A stretch of DNA of 64,000 bases, taken from Psychrobacter sp. I-STPA10 (GTDB taxonomy: Bacteria > Pseudomonadota > Gammaproteobacteria > Pseudomonadales > Moraxellaceae). This document shows, in pieces, positions 7,616-16,889 of the stretch. A program made the translations under genes and the position numbers. The notes beneath the pieces are model-generated. The model had not been told where the DNA came from, ran no database searches, and saw only the letters and a program-made list of their open reading frames with translations. The stretch is taken from contig NZ_VFYU01000003.1 in NCBI RefSeq assembly GCF_021012795.1, positions 62,001 to 126,000 of the forward strand. Reading direction: 5' to 3'. Positions within the stretch are counted from its first letter, which is position 1. The number at the start of each line of letters is the position of its first letter.

Positions 7616-7981
7616 ATGAAAATTATTAAATTATGTGGCGTTATCCTATTGGCAGCTCCCTTACTAACCGCTTGCTCAGGCGCACCCTCAGAGAGTACCG
7701 TCGAAGAGCTGATTGAAGACCAATATGAACAAGCCAATAGCATGGGTGAGAGTCTAGCTAATAATACAAGTGGTGCAGCAGGGGATATGATGAAAAATAT
7801 GATGGCAAGTATGATGCCAAAGCTTGAAGATGTTGATGATATCAACTGTGACTCAACCGATGAAAAAAATACCTATCGCTGCACAGCAGAGATTACCCAA
7901 AGTATCAATGGTAATACCACTACCAACAAAGCTGCCTTTAAAGTCTACAAAGTGAATGATGAATGGGTACTAGGGCAGTAG
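7616..7981 (+). CDS. Small predicted lipoprotein, 121 residues
   Basis: The start is placed at ATG 7616, with GAGG 5 nt before it. From there the product begins MKIIKLCGVILLAAPLLTAC, a textbook lipoprotein signal with the lipid-bearing cysteine at residue 20. An in-frame GTG at 7589 would add nine polar residues before the signal and is unlikely. The mature part is acidic, with a Met-rich helical segment (DMMKNMMASMMPK). Its C-terminal part (about residues 75-121) is predicted to be beta-rich, with two cysteines (INCDSTDEKNTYRC) able to form a disulfide. The next gene, encoding a DUF4870 protein, starts 65 bp downstream on the same strand. No function is known to me. Confidence 0.78.
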   Translation: MKIIKLCGVILLAAPLLTACSGAPSESTVEELIEDQYEQANSMGESLANNTSGAAGDMMKNMMASMMPKLEDVDDINCDSTDEKNTYRCTAEITQSINGNTTTNKAAFKVYKVNDEWVLGQ

Positions 7982-8046
7982 ATTGAGATTGATATATTTT
8001 TAAAAAATATGAACTACAAAAAGTCATAGTGATATAAGAGACGAAC

Positions 8047-8490
8047 ATGAATAATGAAAATAAAACAAATGACGCCATCAAACTTAGCAAAGAAAATACA
8101 CCCATGCCAATACAAAATACAACAGCCCCTGTTATAAGCCAAGACTCCAAAAATATGGCATTGATTAACTGGTTGGGCTGTCTATTTTTTGGTTTTATTC
8201 CACCATTGGTATTATTTTTAACCCAAAAAGATGATGCCTATGTGCAGCAGCAATCCAAAGAGGCATTAAACTGGTCAATTACTTTTTTTATAGGCTATCT
8301 CTGTTTATGGATAGCGGTGATGGTATTAGGCTTTATTTTAGGGATGGTTTTTGCGCCATTAGCAGTTATTCCTATGATAATATTCATATTATCTGGTTTT
8401 TTGCACCCTATTTTTTGTATCATGGGCGCAGTGAAGTGTTCATCAGGACAAGACTTTAAAGTGCCATTTAATATTCGTTTGATTAAGTAA
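8047..8490 (+). CDS. DUF4870 family membrane protein
   Basis: The first 35 residues are polar. They are followed by the DUF4870 pattern: a hydrophobic segment NWLGCLFFGFIPPLVLFLT, then the conserved QKDDAYVQQQSKEALNW, then two or three more membrane helices and a C-terminal PFNIRLIK. Members are small inner-membrane proteins of unknown role. It follows the lipoprotein gene closely on the same strand and may share its promoter. The ATG has a GAGACGAAC purine tract just upstream. Family assignment is good and function is unknown. Confidence 0.82.
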   Translation: MNNENKTNDAIKLSKENTPMPIQNTTAPVISQDSKNMALINWLGCLFFGFIPPLVLFLTQKDDAYVQQQSKEALNWSITFFIGYLCLWIAVMVLGFILGMVFAPLAVIPMIIFILSGFLHPIFCIMGAVKCSSGQDFKVPFNIRLIK

Positions 8491-8553
8491 ATAAATAAAT
8501 AAAGACTGATTACTGGTGCCAAACTTTTATAAATTAAATTAAAAGGAATTTTT

Positions 8554-8595
8554 ATGTTTACCATCAATAAAACAGGCAAAAAAGTGGCGTGTTAA
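8554..8595 (+). pseudogene. Possible 5' remnant of a lost gene (13 codons)
   Basis: A strong ribosome site AAAAGGAA lies 6 nt before an ATG that opens a basic 13-residue frame (MFTINKTGKKVAC) and then stops. Such a start is typical of a genuine gene, but the body is missing and a terminator-like hairpin follows at 8639. It could be a gene truncated by deletion or a short leader peptide. Low confidence. Confidence 0.3.
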
Positions 8596-8638
8596 CTGTC
8601 ATTACAACATTGCAGTATAATCATGAAACATCAAAAAT

Positions 8639-8664
8639 CGGGAATGGTAGCCAATCCCGCTTTT
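8639..8664. terminator. Bidirectional terminator-like hairpin
   Basis: CGGGAATGG (8639-8647) pairs with CCAATCCCG (8651-8659), with one mismatch and a 3-nt loop. It is followed by CTTTT on the plus strand and by ATTTTT on the minus strand. It separates the plus-strand DUF4870 gene from the minus-strand antitoxin-like gene. Confidence 0.65.
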
Positions 8665-8674
8665 CGCTTATATC

Positions 8675-8771
8675 TACCCGACTAGGCGAGGCAGTGGCAC
8701 GAGCTGATAGATTGCTGTTGCCTCGACACTCTCTCAGACTCTAGCCACTGCAACTCGCCTAGCTGAGTAGG
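8675..8771. repeat. Large imperfect palindrome (intergenic structured DNA)
   Basis: CTAGGCGAG-GCAGTGGC (8682-8698) is mirrored by GCCACTG-CAA-CTCGCCTAG (8744-8762), with CTAC/GTAG extending the arms outward to about 8675 and 8771. An alternative inner stem, CGAGGCA/TGCCTCG, also exists. The stretch is noticeably richer in G+C than its surroundings. It contains no gene and might be a repetitive extragenic palindrome or a structured RNA. Confidence 0.55.
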
Positions 8772-8879
8772 ATAACCGCTACAATCGGGGCTAAATCGCA
8801 CCACAAGGCGACACTCTCTACAGATTTAACCCTATTACTATTAGCTACATAACACAGTAGGCTACTATGCTAAGGGCTA

Positions 8880-9161
8880 CTACGCCAAATCCAATAAATC
8901 AGGCTTTTTATCAATCAACTTAATTAACGTCATCGCAGGTCCTGTCGGATTACGGTGACCTTGCTCCCAATTTTGCAGGGTACGAGGGCTGATATGCAGT
9001 TTATTAGCAAACTCAACTTGCGTTAAGCCTGTCTTTTCGCGAATACTTTTGACATCAGGTATTTCATAGGCAAATGTACGGCTTGGTTCTAGCTCACCAC
9101 GATGGATAGCCCCTGCTTCTTTTAAAGAGGAAAGCAAGTCATCAAAAAGTTTATTATCCAT
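8880..9161 (-). CDS. Helix-turn-helix antitoxin-like regulator (NadS/HigA type), orphan
   Basis: This 93-residue protein has the layout of NadS/HigA-type antitoxins: an N-terminal MDNKLFDDLLSSLKEAGAI, a PSRTFAYEIPDV linker, and then an XRE helix-turn-helix (about 40-75) including GLTQVEFANKLHISPRTLQN and WEQGHRNPTGPA. Such genes normally follow a RelE/HigB-like toxin gene. Here the upstream neighbour, 23 bp away, is uvrA, and no toxin frame is visible on either side. It may be a solitary repressor that controls its own promoter, or an antitoxin left after loss of its toxin. Its ATG is preceded by AGGAATTTAAAA-like sequence. Confidence 0.82.
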   Translation of the reverse strand: MDNKLFDDLLSSLKEAGAIHRGELEPSRTFAYEIPDVKSIREKTGLTQVEFANKLHISPRTLQNWEQGHRNPTGPAMTLIKLIDKKPDLLDLA

Positions 9162-9184
9162 TTTTAAATTCCTGTTTGGTTTTT

Positions 9185-12166
9185 TTACCCCAACATTCCC
9201 TTTAAAAACTGTCCCGTAAATGACGCTTTCACTTCCGCTACTTGCTCAGGCGTACCCTCAGCGATAATCATGCCGCCACCGCTACCACCTTCAGGGCCTA
9301 AATCAACAATCCAATCTGCTGTCTTAATCACATCCAAATTATGCTCAATCACCACAATGGTATTACCCTTATCACGCAGCGCATGCAAGATATTGAGTAG
9401 TTTGGCAATATCATGGAAGTGCAAGCCAGTGGTCGGCTCATCGAGGATATATAGCGTTTGCCCTGTGTCACGTTTTGCCAGCTCACGTGCCAGTTTTACC
9501 CGTTGAGCCTCACCACCAGAGAGAGTAGGGGCGGACTGTCCCAAACGAATATAGCTTAATCCCACGTCCATCAATGCCTCAAGTCTGCGATGAATTGGTG
9601 GAATGGCAGAGAAGAACTCGGTGGCATCTTCCACCGTCATCTCTAGCACATCGGCAATGTTTTTGCCTTTATAGTGGATTTCTAGGGTTTCACGATTGTA
9701 GCGTTTGCCATGGCAGCTATCACAAGGCACATACATATCAGGCAAAAAGTGCATCTCAACTTTGATTAAACCATCACCCTGACACGTCTCACAGCGTCCG
9801 CCTTTGACATTAAAGCTAAAACGTCCTGCCTTATAGCCGCGCGCTTTTGCCTCTTGCGTCTGTGCAAACAAATCACGAATCGGAGTAAATACCCCTGTAT
9901 AGGTTGCAGGGTTTGAGCGTGGTGTACGTCCTATCGGGCTTTGGTCAATATCAACCATTTTATCCAGATATTCCAGTCCTGATATACTCTCAAATGTATC
10001 GGGCACGAGCGTTGACGCATTGTTAAGTTGAGTAGCCGCCAATGGCATCAAAGTACGGTTAATCAGGGTAGATTTACCTGAGCCTGATACCCCAGTGATA
10101 CAAGTCATCACCCCTACAGGAATGGTTAAATCGACCTCTTTTAAGTTATTACCCGATGCGCCTTTTAGCTCAATTTGCATTGGCACAATATTTTTGGGCT
10201 TCTCTTTACGGTTAGCAGCCGCTTTTTTATTAGCTGCTGCTTTGGCTTTGCCTACTGGCATGATGCTGACTTTGGCAGGCGGATTATTGAGATCAATAGT
10301 TTTAGCGGTATGGCGTACTTTGGGGACGGCAATTTTTTTCTCACCTGATAGATACTGCCCAGTGAGCGATTCTTTGGTATTGGCAATGTCTTTTGCCGAG
10401 CCTTGAGCAATCACCCGTCCACCATGCACACCCGCACCGACACCGATGTCGATGATATGATCGGCTTGACGGATTGCATCTTCATCATGCTCCACCACCA
10501 GTACCGTATTACCAAGGTCACGCAGGCGAGTCAGCGTTTGTAATAAGCGGTCATTATCCCGTTGATGCAAGCCAATAGATGGCTCATCTAATACATACAT
10601 GACCCCCATTAAGCCTGCGCCAATTTGGCTGGCAAGGCGAATACGTTGTGCCTCACCACCTGACAGCGTTTCTGCCGAGCGCGCAAGAGTGAGATAATCT
10701 AAGCCAACACTTACCAAAAAGGTCAACCGCTCATTAATCTCTTTAAAGATTTTGGCAGCAACTTCTCCTTTTGCCCCGTCCATTTTAAGACTGGCATAAT
10801 AGTCCGCCGCATCACCGATTGATAGCCGCACAATTTCAGCAATATTGCGTCCATCTACGCGTACATTGCGGGCAATCTCATTAAGTCTTGCGCCATCACA
10901 TACATTACAGGTGGTGTCCGCCAGATATTTTGCCAATTCATCTCGTACTAAGTTACTTTGAGTCTTAGCATAGCGACGCTCTAAATAGGGCAACACCCCT
11001 TCAAAAGCCGTGGTCTTTTTGGTTTTACGCCCACGCTCATCGGTAAAGTGAAATAATAGCTTTTCTTTGCCTGAACCTTGCAAAATAATGTCTTTATGTT
11101 TTTTATCCAAATCTTTCCATGGCGCATCCATATCAATATCAAAATGGTTGCAGACAGTGGTCAATAGCCCAAAATAATAGGCATGACGTTTGTCCCAGCC
11201 ATTAATCGCTCCTTGATTGAGCGACTTATCGGGATGGGTAATCAGTTTTTCAGCAGAAAAATACTGACGTTTACCCAGACCATCACAGGATGGACATGCG
11301 CCATAAGGATTGTTAAAACTAAACAGGCGAGGCTCTAGCTCTGACACCGCTCGGTCACACACAGGGCAGCTGTGTTTGGCAGATAGTATTTGATCATCGC
11401 TATTGACGTCTTCATTCACTGATGAGGCATCAGGATTGGGATTGCCATCCATATAATGCAAGATGGCAAGGTCATTGCCGAGTCGTAATGCCGTTTCTAA
11501 ACTTTCGGCAACCCGATTGCCCAAATCATCTCGTACCTTAAAGCGGTCAACCACCACTTCGATGCTGTGCTTTTTGTTCTTCTCTAGGGCAGGCAATTCA
11601 TCCATATCATAGACATTACCATCGACTCGCACCCGTATGAAACCTTGTGCAACAAGCTGCTCAAGTAAGACGATATGTTCACCTTTACGCTCGCGTACCA
11701 CAGGCGCAAGTATCATTAGTTTCGTGCCTTCTGGCAGCGTCATGATGTCATCGACCATCTCAGTGATGGTCTGTGCCACCATTGGTTCGCCATGTATAGG
11801 ACAGTAGGGCGTACCCACACGTGCATACAATAACCTGAGATAGTCATAAATCTCGGTAATTGTCCCGACTGTCGAGCGGGGGTTATGGTTGGTGGATTTT
11901 TGCTCAATGGCAATGGCAGGAGACAAGCCTTCGATGCTATCAACTTCGGGCTTATCCATCTGTGATAAAAACTGGCGCGCATACGCCGACAGGCTTTCGA
12001 CATAGCGGCGTTGCCCTTCGGCATACAACGTATCAAATGCCAGTGAGGATTTGCCTGATCCTGATAGCCCGGTGATGACGACAAACTTATCACGGGGAAT
12101 ATCAAGACTGATGTTTTTGAGATTATGGGTGCGTGCACCGCGTATTTTTATGTGTTCATGTGCCAT
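9185..12166 (-). CDS. uvrA: UvrABC excinuclease subunit A
   Basis: UvrA is the damage-recognition ATPase of nucleotide excision repair; as a dimer it loads UvrB onto lesions. Both ABC halves are present, with Walker A motifs [20 protein letters not shown] near residue 33 and [10 protein letters not shown] in the second half, and two LSGGEAQR signatures. Zinc-binding pairs CPVC/CPSC and CETC/CDSC are intact. At 993 residues it is about 50 longer than E. coli UvrA. The extra length is mainly a basic Ala/Lys-rich linker between the halves (about 10190-10330, with [15 protein letters not shown]) and a small insertion before the first zinc module. The gene is a single unit on the minus strand, divergent from the TonB receptor. 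A LexA site was not convincingly seen. Confidence 0.97.
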   Translation of the reverse strand: MAHEHIKIRGARTHNLKNISLDIPRDKFVVITGLSGSGKSSLAFDTLYAEGQRRYVESLSAYARQFLSQMDKPEVDSIEGLSPAIAIEQKSTNHNPRSTVGTITEIYDYLRLLYARVGTPYCPIHGEPMVAQTITEMVDDIMTLPEGTKLMILAPVVRERKGEHIVLLEQLVAQGFIRVRVDGNVYDMDELPALEKNKKHSIEVVVDRFKVRDDLGNRVAESLETALRLGNDLAILHYMDGNPNPDASSVNEDVNSDDQILSAKHSCPVCDRAVSELEPRLFSFNNPYGACPSCDGLGKRQYFSAEKLITHPDKSLNQGAINGWDKRHAYYFGLLTTVCNHFDIDMDAPWKDLDKKHKDIILQGSGKEKLLFHFTDERGRKTKKTTAFEGVLPYLERRYAKTQSNLVRDELAKYLADTTCNVCDGARLNEIARNVRVDGRNIAEIVRLSIGDAADYYASLKMDGAKGEVAAKIFKEINERLTFLVSVGLDYLTLARSAETLSGGEAQRIRLASQIGAGLMGVMYVLDEPSIGLHQRDNDRLLQTLTRLRDLGNTVLVVEHDEDAIRQADHIIDIGVGAGVHGGRVIAQGSAKDIANTKESLTGQYLSGEKKIAVPKVRHTAKTIDLNNPPAKVSIMPVGKAKAAANKKAAANRKEKPKNIVPMQIELKGASGNNLKEVDLTIPVGVMTCITGVSGSGKSTLINRTLMPLAATQLNNASTLVPDTFESISGLEYLDKMVDIDQSPIGRTPRSNPATYTGVFTPIRDLFAQTQEAKARGYKAGRFSFNVKGGRCETCQGDGLIKVEMHFLPDMYVPCDSCHGKRYNRETLEIHYKGKNIADVLEMTVEDATEFFSAIPPIHRRLEALMDVGLSYIRLGQSAPTLSGGEAQRVKLARELAKRDTGQTLYILDEPTTGLHFHDIAKLLNILHALRDKGNTIVVIEHNLDVIKTADWIVDLGPEGGSGGGMIIAEGTPEQVAEVKASFTGQFLKGMLG

Positions 12167-12755
12167 AAAATAGTTGTCTCTTTTATTTGTTTGTTTAATT
12201 GAGTGGTATATCTGAAGGTTATATAGGGTTCTATTTTGATAAGGTTAACTTCTATTATACGCTGTCGTTAGTCGTTTCTTCTGGTGTTAGTCATAGTTAA
12301 TCATATAGATGCTTTATAAAAGTAGTGACTATAATATATGATACATTCGCTTTCTTGACTGTATGTGAGATTCTTTAAGTAAACTGAATAAATACAAATA
12401 TAGATAGTAGTTTAGGAATATATCACTTATTGATTAAATATATTTGAGCAGATAAGTAAATTATTTATAGATAAAGTGGGTCATAAAAGTGAGTTTTACT
12501 GTTTTTGTTACAAATAAAAAAATATTTTTTTTCAAAATTTAGATTGGACAAATAGTTTTTAATCTATTGTTATTAATAAGAAATATTCAAGGTATTTGGG
12601 TAGAACTGATGAGTTTTCTTCAAAAATGAAAATTATTATCATTTACTTTTGTGAAGTTTTTATACATAATTGTCACATAGTTGCGCTTGTCTGAAACAAA
12701 AGTGCATCTTTTGAGCATTTATTTGCTGCAAATTTATTATGTAAAAAGGCTATAT
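12167..12755. other. Long AT-rich divergent promoter region (uvrA / TonB receptor)
   Basis: About 590 bp lie between uvrA and the ATG I favour for the receptor gene. No credible gene is present. The only site I can support is the Fur-like box at 12628-12646. The rest is AT-rich, with long A and T runs typical of curved promoter DNA. Confidence 0.55.
12628..12646. promoter_or_regulatory. Fur-like box upstream of the TonB receptor
   Basis: GAAAATTATTATCATTTAC matches the 19-bp Fur consensus GATAATGATAATCATTATC at 14 of 19 positions. It lies about 110 bp before the receptor ATG, a normal distance for iron-dependent repression of a haem receptor. Confidence 0.6.
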
Positions 12756-15308
12756 ATGAACCAATTAACTCCCCCCTTATCCGTAGTTGATACCAATAAT
12801 ATCTCTTTTTCTCAGGTTACAAAACACACAAAACGCCCACTTTGTATTCTTGTATCTGTGCTGATGTCGCAATTGGCATTGGCAGAAACAGTTGTTGTTG
12901 TAGAGTCTGGCGAGTCACAAGACTATGTGCCATCAACACAAGTAGATACCATTGTGGTAACAGCAGCACCCGATGCTGCAAATGAAGCCACTAAAACGAT
13001 AGTTACCTCCAAAAACATCCAAGACAACCAGATTAACAGTCAACAAGATCTCGTACGCTATAACCCTGAAATTAGTGTCGCTGAGGTAGGGCGTTATGGC
13101 TCAAAAGGCTTTGCCATTCGTGGTGTTGATGGTAACCGTGTTGCCATGAGCTATGATGGTGTGAGTTTACCTGATCAGCAGATTAATGAGTTCTTCTCTC
13201 CTTATGGCTATATGTATGAAGGGCGTTTTAGTCCTGATACTGAACTATTATCTGATGTTAGCCTACAAGTGGGGGCAGATTCATTTACCTCAGGTAGTGG
13301 TGCAGTTGGTGGTGCAGTAAATTATAAAAGTAAAGAGCCTCGTGATTTGATTGAGTCTGGTAAGCACATTGGTGGTTATGCTAAAACGGGATATACCAGT
13401 AAAAATGAAGAGATCATGACAGCAGTTGGAGCCGCAGGTAGTATAGGTAAAGTAGAGGCCTTGGTTAACTATGTATACCGTGACGGACATGAACTCAAAA
13501 ATCATGATATGGTTGGCTTTAATAAAGATAAACTTGATCAATCCTATGATTTTGAACAGGATCCGGACTATAGTTATTCTCAAAGTTCATCTTATAAAGA
13601 TGAAAAAGCAGCAATTTTACCTGATCCTCAACACTATGAAAGCCATGCTACTTTAGCAAAACTTTATTACAATATTAATGATGAACATAGAGTTGGTGCT
13701 CAAGGCAGCTATCAGTATAGTTTAAATAAATCTAATAACTTTACTAAAAGTACATCTGTTGGGCGTCGTATTGGCTATGATGAAGGTGAGTTAAAAGCAG
13801 CAGGTATCAACTATCGCTATTTGCCATTAGATAGTGAATTAGTTGATGAAATTAATGCAGATTTGAGTTACCAAGAAATTGTTGGCATTGCCAATACTTA
13901 TGTTTATGACGCACCCTATAATGATAGTAATCTTTGGATTAACGAATATCGCCCTCAGTATGATACAACCACACAACTGAATGTTGAAGGATACTTACTA
14001 CCTATACAAACAGACAATTTAGGTAGTCATACTGTATCGGTAGTGGGTAGCTATGCAAATACAGATCATGAGCTTATCTTAAAAGAATGGAGTAAATTCA
14101 ATAAACCAGGTGAGTATGGGTTTAAATTTGTTGGACCATCAGTTAAAAAAGATATTTATAGCCTTGCAGTAGCTGATGATATAGAAGTTAATGATAAATT
14201 AGAGGCAAAAGTTGGTATTCGTTATGACTACCATGCTTATAAACCTTATATGTCTGAGATTAATAAATTCAGTTTGGGTGAAGTGAGTGAGGCAGATACT
14301 TACTACCCCAAAATTCTTTATAGAGAAGGTGAGTTTGATAAGAACCGAAAAATGAGTAATCTCGGTGGATTATTAGCATTAAATTATCAATTTACACCAA
14401 ATTGGCAAGTAGGTTATAAAGCTTCAACAGGCTTTTTGGCACCTTCTGTGAGCCAGATGTATTCAGCTTATGAAATCTTGGGAAACAGACTTACTACCAA
14501 TACAGATCTAAACCCTGAAAAGTCTTTAAATCATGAGTTATCATTACAAGGTAATTTTGAGACTTTTGCTATTAATGCAACAGGATTTTATACAGATTAC
14601 ACTGATTTTATTCAAACCCTTAATTATGAAAAAATGGTCGAAAACTGTTGGCCAGAGAAAAAAAATGGCGTTTTAGAAAAGACGTGTAATCCACATCATC
14701 CAATGGTACCTGCAAACTTTGTTAGTGCACAAAATATCGATAAGGCAAAAACTTATGGTGTACGTTTAGGCGGTGCATGGGATATTTCTAAGCTGACAAA
14801 TACAGATGGAAGCTTACAGTTAACCGGTGATGTTAATTATGCAAAAGATAGTACAAGCAAGGGAATTAACCTTTTAGTAACTCAGCCTTTAACTGGTGTA
14901 TTTGGTCTTAACTACTTATCACCAAATGAAGATTACCAAATTCATGCAAAATTACGTTATTTGGGTGCAAAAAAAGCTGAAGATGCGAAGGTTCTAACAC
15001 TTAAGTGGGAAGATAATAAGGTTGATGTTTATAAGCTTAGACAGGAAGTTATAGAACCTTATGAGCATATTGATGCTAGTAAATCTGCTTTTGTTTATGA
15101 CTTATATGGTAGTAAGTCATTTAATAATGGTTTGAAAGTATCGGCAGGGATATATAATATTTTTGATAAAGAGTATGTACCTTGGAGCAGTTTGCAGAGC
15201 TTAGCAATATTAAATGTTAACTCAATGGTTGATGATAAGGGTGTTGGCATTAAGCGTTATACAGCACCTGGACGTAACTATTCTGTTTCACTAACTTATG
15301 AGTTTTAA
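12756..15308 (+). CDS. TonB-dependent receptor, haem/haemoglobin type
   Basis: This is a predicted outer-membrane gated channel for haem or haem-protein uptake. I place the start at ATG 12756, with AAAGG 7 nt before it, giving 850 residues. The frame stays open upstream to a TTG at 12681. A late signal segment ends in LALA-E, and a TonB box DTIVVTA follows. The plug domain contains IRGVDGNRVAMSYDGV and SGSGAVGGAVNY, as in haemoglobin/transferrin-type receptors. The barrel has GFLAPS and NTDLNPEKSLNHE in place of the FRAP and NPNL motifs of haemoglobin receptors, and it ends in a final aromatic strand, SVSLTYEF. A Fur-like box lies upstream, and haem oxygenase is encoded 3.5 kb downstream. The exact ligand (haem, haemoglobin or a haemophore) is not known. 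Confidence 0.88.
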   Translation: MNQLTPPLSVVDTNNISFSQVTKHTKRPLCILVSVLMSQLALAETVVVVESGESQDYVPSTQVDTIVVTAAPDAANEATKTIVTSKNIQDNQINSQQDLVRYNPEISVAEVGRYGSKGFAIRGVDGNRVAMSYDGVSLPDQQINEFFSPYGYMYEGRFSPDTELLSDVSLQVGADSFTSGSGAVGGAVNYKSKEPRDLIESGKHIGGYAKTGYTSKNEEIMTAVGAAGSIGKVEALVNYVYRDGHELKNHDMVGFNKDKLDQSYDFEQDPDYSYSQSSSYKDEKAAILPDPQHYESHATLAKLYYNINDEHRVGAQGSYQYSLNKSNNFTKSTSVGRRIGYDEGELKAAGINYRYLPLDSELVDEINADLSYQEIVGIANTYVYDAPYNDSNLWINEYRPQYDTTTQLNVEGYLLPIQTDNLGSHTVSVVGSYANTDHELILKEWSKFNKPGEYGFKFVGPSVKKDIYSLAVADDIEVNDKLEAKVGIRYDYHAYKPYMSEINKFSLGEVSEADTYYPKILYREGEFDKNRKMSNLGGLLALNYQFTPNWQVGYKASTGFLAPSVSQMYSAYEILGNRLTTNTDLNPEKSLNHELSLQGNFETFAINATGFYTDYTDFIQTLNYEKMVENCWPEKKNGVLEKTCNPHHPMVPANFVSAQNIDKAKTYGVRLGGAWDISKLTNTDGSLQLTGDVNYAKDSTSKGINLLVTQPLTGVFGLNYLSPNEDYQIHAKLRYLGAKKAEDAKVLTLKWEDNKVDVYKLRQEVIEPYEHIDASKSAFVYDLYGSKSFNNGLKVSAGIYNIFDKEYVPWSSLQSLAILNVNSMVDDKGVGIKRYTAPGRNYSVSLTYEF

Positions 15309-15337
15309 AGCTTAATAGTACAATAAAAATTTAAATT

Positions 15338-15374
15338 AAAAAAACGCTGGGATGTTTGTTCTAGCGTTTTTTAT
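15338..15374. terminator. Bidirectional terminator between receptor and DUF454 genes
   Basis: AAAAAACGCT is mirrored by AGCGTTTTTT across a loop of about 14 nt, giving A-tract/T-tract ends in both directions between two convergent genes. Confidence 0.8.
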
Positions 15375-15403
15375 TGGCTAAAGAAAATTAACAGATAGAA
15401 ATA

Positions 15404-15886
15404 TTAGGCATCAGGTAGACGTGCCATCCAAATAGCCGTTGCTAAGCATACAGCAGCTGTGACCCATGCTAGCCACGCCCAGTCACCTTGTAGACGGTAA
15501 AACAACATCACACAAGAGGCAGTCATCATTGTCCATGCTAGATATTTACCATAGCGTGGAATGGCACGCTTTTGCTGCCAATCAGTGACCATTTTACCAA
15601 ATATACGGTGATTCACCAGCCAGTGATGAAATTTATCTGATCCTTTTGCCCAGCAAGCTGCTGCCAAGAGTACAAATGGTGTGGTTGGCAATACAGGTAA
15701 TACCACACCAATTAACCCTAGTACAAAAAATAACGTTCCCAAAAAAAGAAATAACCAGCGTATTAGACGGTTGCTGTGTATTTGGCTGGTTTGCGTTATA
15801 GATGGTGTATCTCCACTATCAATAGTAGAGGTGATATTATTTGTAGGTAGGGAGTTCTCTGCATCCTGAGGGTATTTGGTGGTCAT
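15404..15886 (-). CDS. DUF454 (YbaN-like) inner-membrane protein
   Basis: After a polar N-terminus of about 40 residues, the protein has the DUF454 core: a hydrophobic helix, then GVVLPVLPTTPFVLLAAACWA, then KFHHWLVNHRIFGKMVTDWQ, and two closing helices. The family consists of small inner-membrane proteins of unknown function, found in many proteobacteria. Here it sits convergent to the haem receptor and beside the two exported DUF1566 genes, so a link to iron or haem is possible but rests only on position. The 160-residue length is somewhat above the family norm because of the Ser/Thr-rich N-terminus. Confidence 0.85.
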   Translation of the reverse strand: MTTKYPQDAENSLPTNNITSTIDSGDTPSITQTSQIHSNRLIRWLFLFLGTLFFVLGLIGVVLPVLPTTPFVLLAAACWAKGSDKFHHWLVNHRIFGKMVTDWQQKRAIPRYGKYLAWTMMTASCVMLFYRLQGDWAWLAWVTAAVCLATAIWMARLPDA

Positions 15887-16014
15887 GATGTTGTCATATC
15901 TAAAAAGAGTTATGTAATTATAATGGCTAGATTACCTATATAAATAGCTTGATTTATATAGGTAATTTAACTTTTGTTTAATATTAAATTATTTATCAAT
16001 AATATTTATAATAA

Positions 16015-16045
16015 AACACCGATGTGCCAGTGCAGCATCGGTGTT
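16015..16045 (-). terminator. Terminator of the DUF1566 gene pair
   Basis: AACACCGATG (16015-16024) and CATCGGTGTT (16036-16045) form a perfect 10-bp stem. On the minus strand it is followed by TTATT, 53 bp after the stop of the last gene. Confidence 0.75.
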
Positions 16046-16098
16046 GGTCTTATTATAGAATAATTTATAGTAAATTATGCTCTACTAACTAATTTAAA

Positions 16099-16836
16099 TT
16101 AAGAAACATCTTTAACTAATAAAACATAACGAGCTTTTTTCACATGATTAGGATCGGAGTTTCCATATGGCTTAGTATAACGCTCACCAATAGTTTCTCC
16201 ACTACGATGAACTTCTTGTGGCTGACCTAAGCCAAGATCTAAAGCATAGGTAAAGTCTGTATTTTCACGTGCTTTTTCAGTGGCTGCTGCATATTCTGAT
16301 TCAGGTAGTTTGTTACCTTCATCATCATGTTTAACAGTTTTTACTTTTACAGGTGTTGATGACCAAATATAAGATGAAGAAGGAGCTGTTGGAAGACGTT
16401 GATACGAACCATCATCTGAAAACTCAAACTGTTTAGCAAATGGAAATACTTCGGTATTAATTGCAGGAAATGCTTGTGTATTTTCAGTAATAAACATTAG
16501 CTCTTTAATATTAGGAACTCTCCAGCCTTCAGCAGCCTGTGTACCGGCTGCAGCTAGAGCTGCTTCCCAAGTCTCAAATTTAGTTGCGTCACCAGTACAT
16601 GTACCATTACTGAAAGTTTGACCAACCAAGCAACGTGCCCACTCTAATTGGCTTACTTCTACAGTGGCTGTACCATCTGCAAGTTTAAAACTATCTGTGG
16701 GAGTGGCTGGAGTAAATTTATCAGGTGCATGTAAAGTGGTTAGAGTAGCAGCGACAGCTGTACTGGCTATGAGTAAAGCACTAATAGTCAATACATACTT
16801 GGTTTGTTTGCTATTTTTTAATATATTCATGTTCAT
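16099..16836 (-). CDS. Exported DUF1566 (Lcl_C-fold) protein, 245 residues
   Basis: A signal peptide (about residues 13-29, VLTISALLIASTAVA) is followed by a soluble domain with the DUF1566 hallmark WRVPNIKELMFI at 105-116 and a closing ARYVLLVKD strand. Cys69 and Cys80 could form a disulfide. There is no lipobox, so it should be periplasmic, or secreted if a dedicated exporter exists. DUF1566 (Lcl_C) domains occur in bacterial surface and adhesion proteins. The gene lies 53 bp downstream of a DUF1566 lipoprotein gene on the same strand, which suggests an operon of two paralogues inside a haem locus. A role as haem-protein co-receptor or carrier is inference. Confidence 0.8.
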   Translation of the reverse strand: MNMNILKNSKQTKYVLTISALLIASTAVAATLTTLHAPDKFTPATPTDSFKLADGTATVEVSQLEWARCLVGQTFSNGTCTGDATKFETWEAALAAAGTQAAEGWRVPNIKELMFITENTQAFPAINTEVFPFAKQFEFSDDGSYQRLPTAPSSSYIWSSTPVKVKTVKHDDEGNKLPESEYAAATEKARENTDFTYALDLGLGQPQEVHRSGETIGERYTKPYGNSDPNHVKKARYVLLVKDVS

Positions 16837-16889
16837 ATGTTAGTCCTTAATGGCATATCTATTTTGTACAAATGTGGAGTGATTGGAGG

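Noticed and set aside
8675-8771. Palindromic region considered as a tRNA gene or an integron attC site
   Set aside because: No cloverleaf with TTC and CCA-like ends could be drawn, and no integrase or cassette genes are nearby.
16099-16836. Considered as a haemophilin (HphA) homologue because of its place in a haem locus
   Set aside because: Its visible motifs are those of DUF1566, and no Slam exporter gene accompanies it, so the name cannot be supported.
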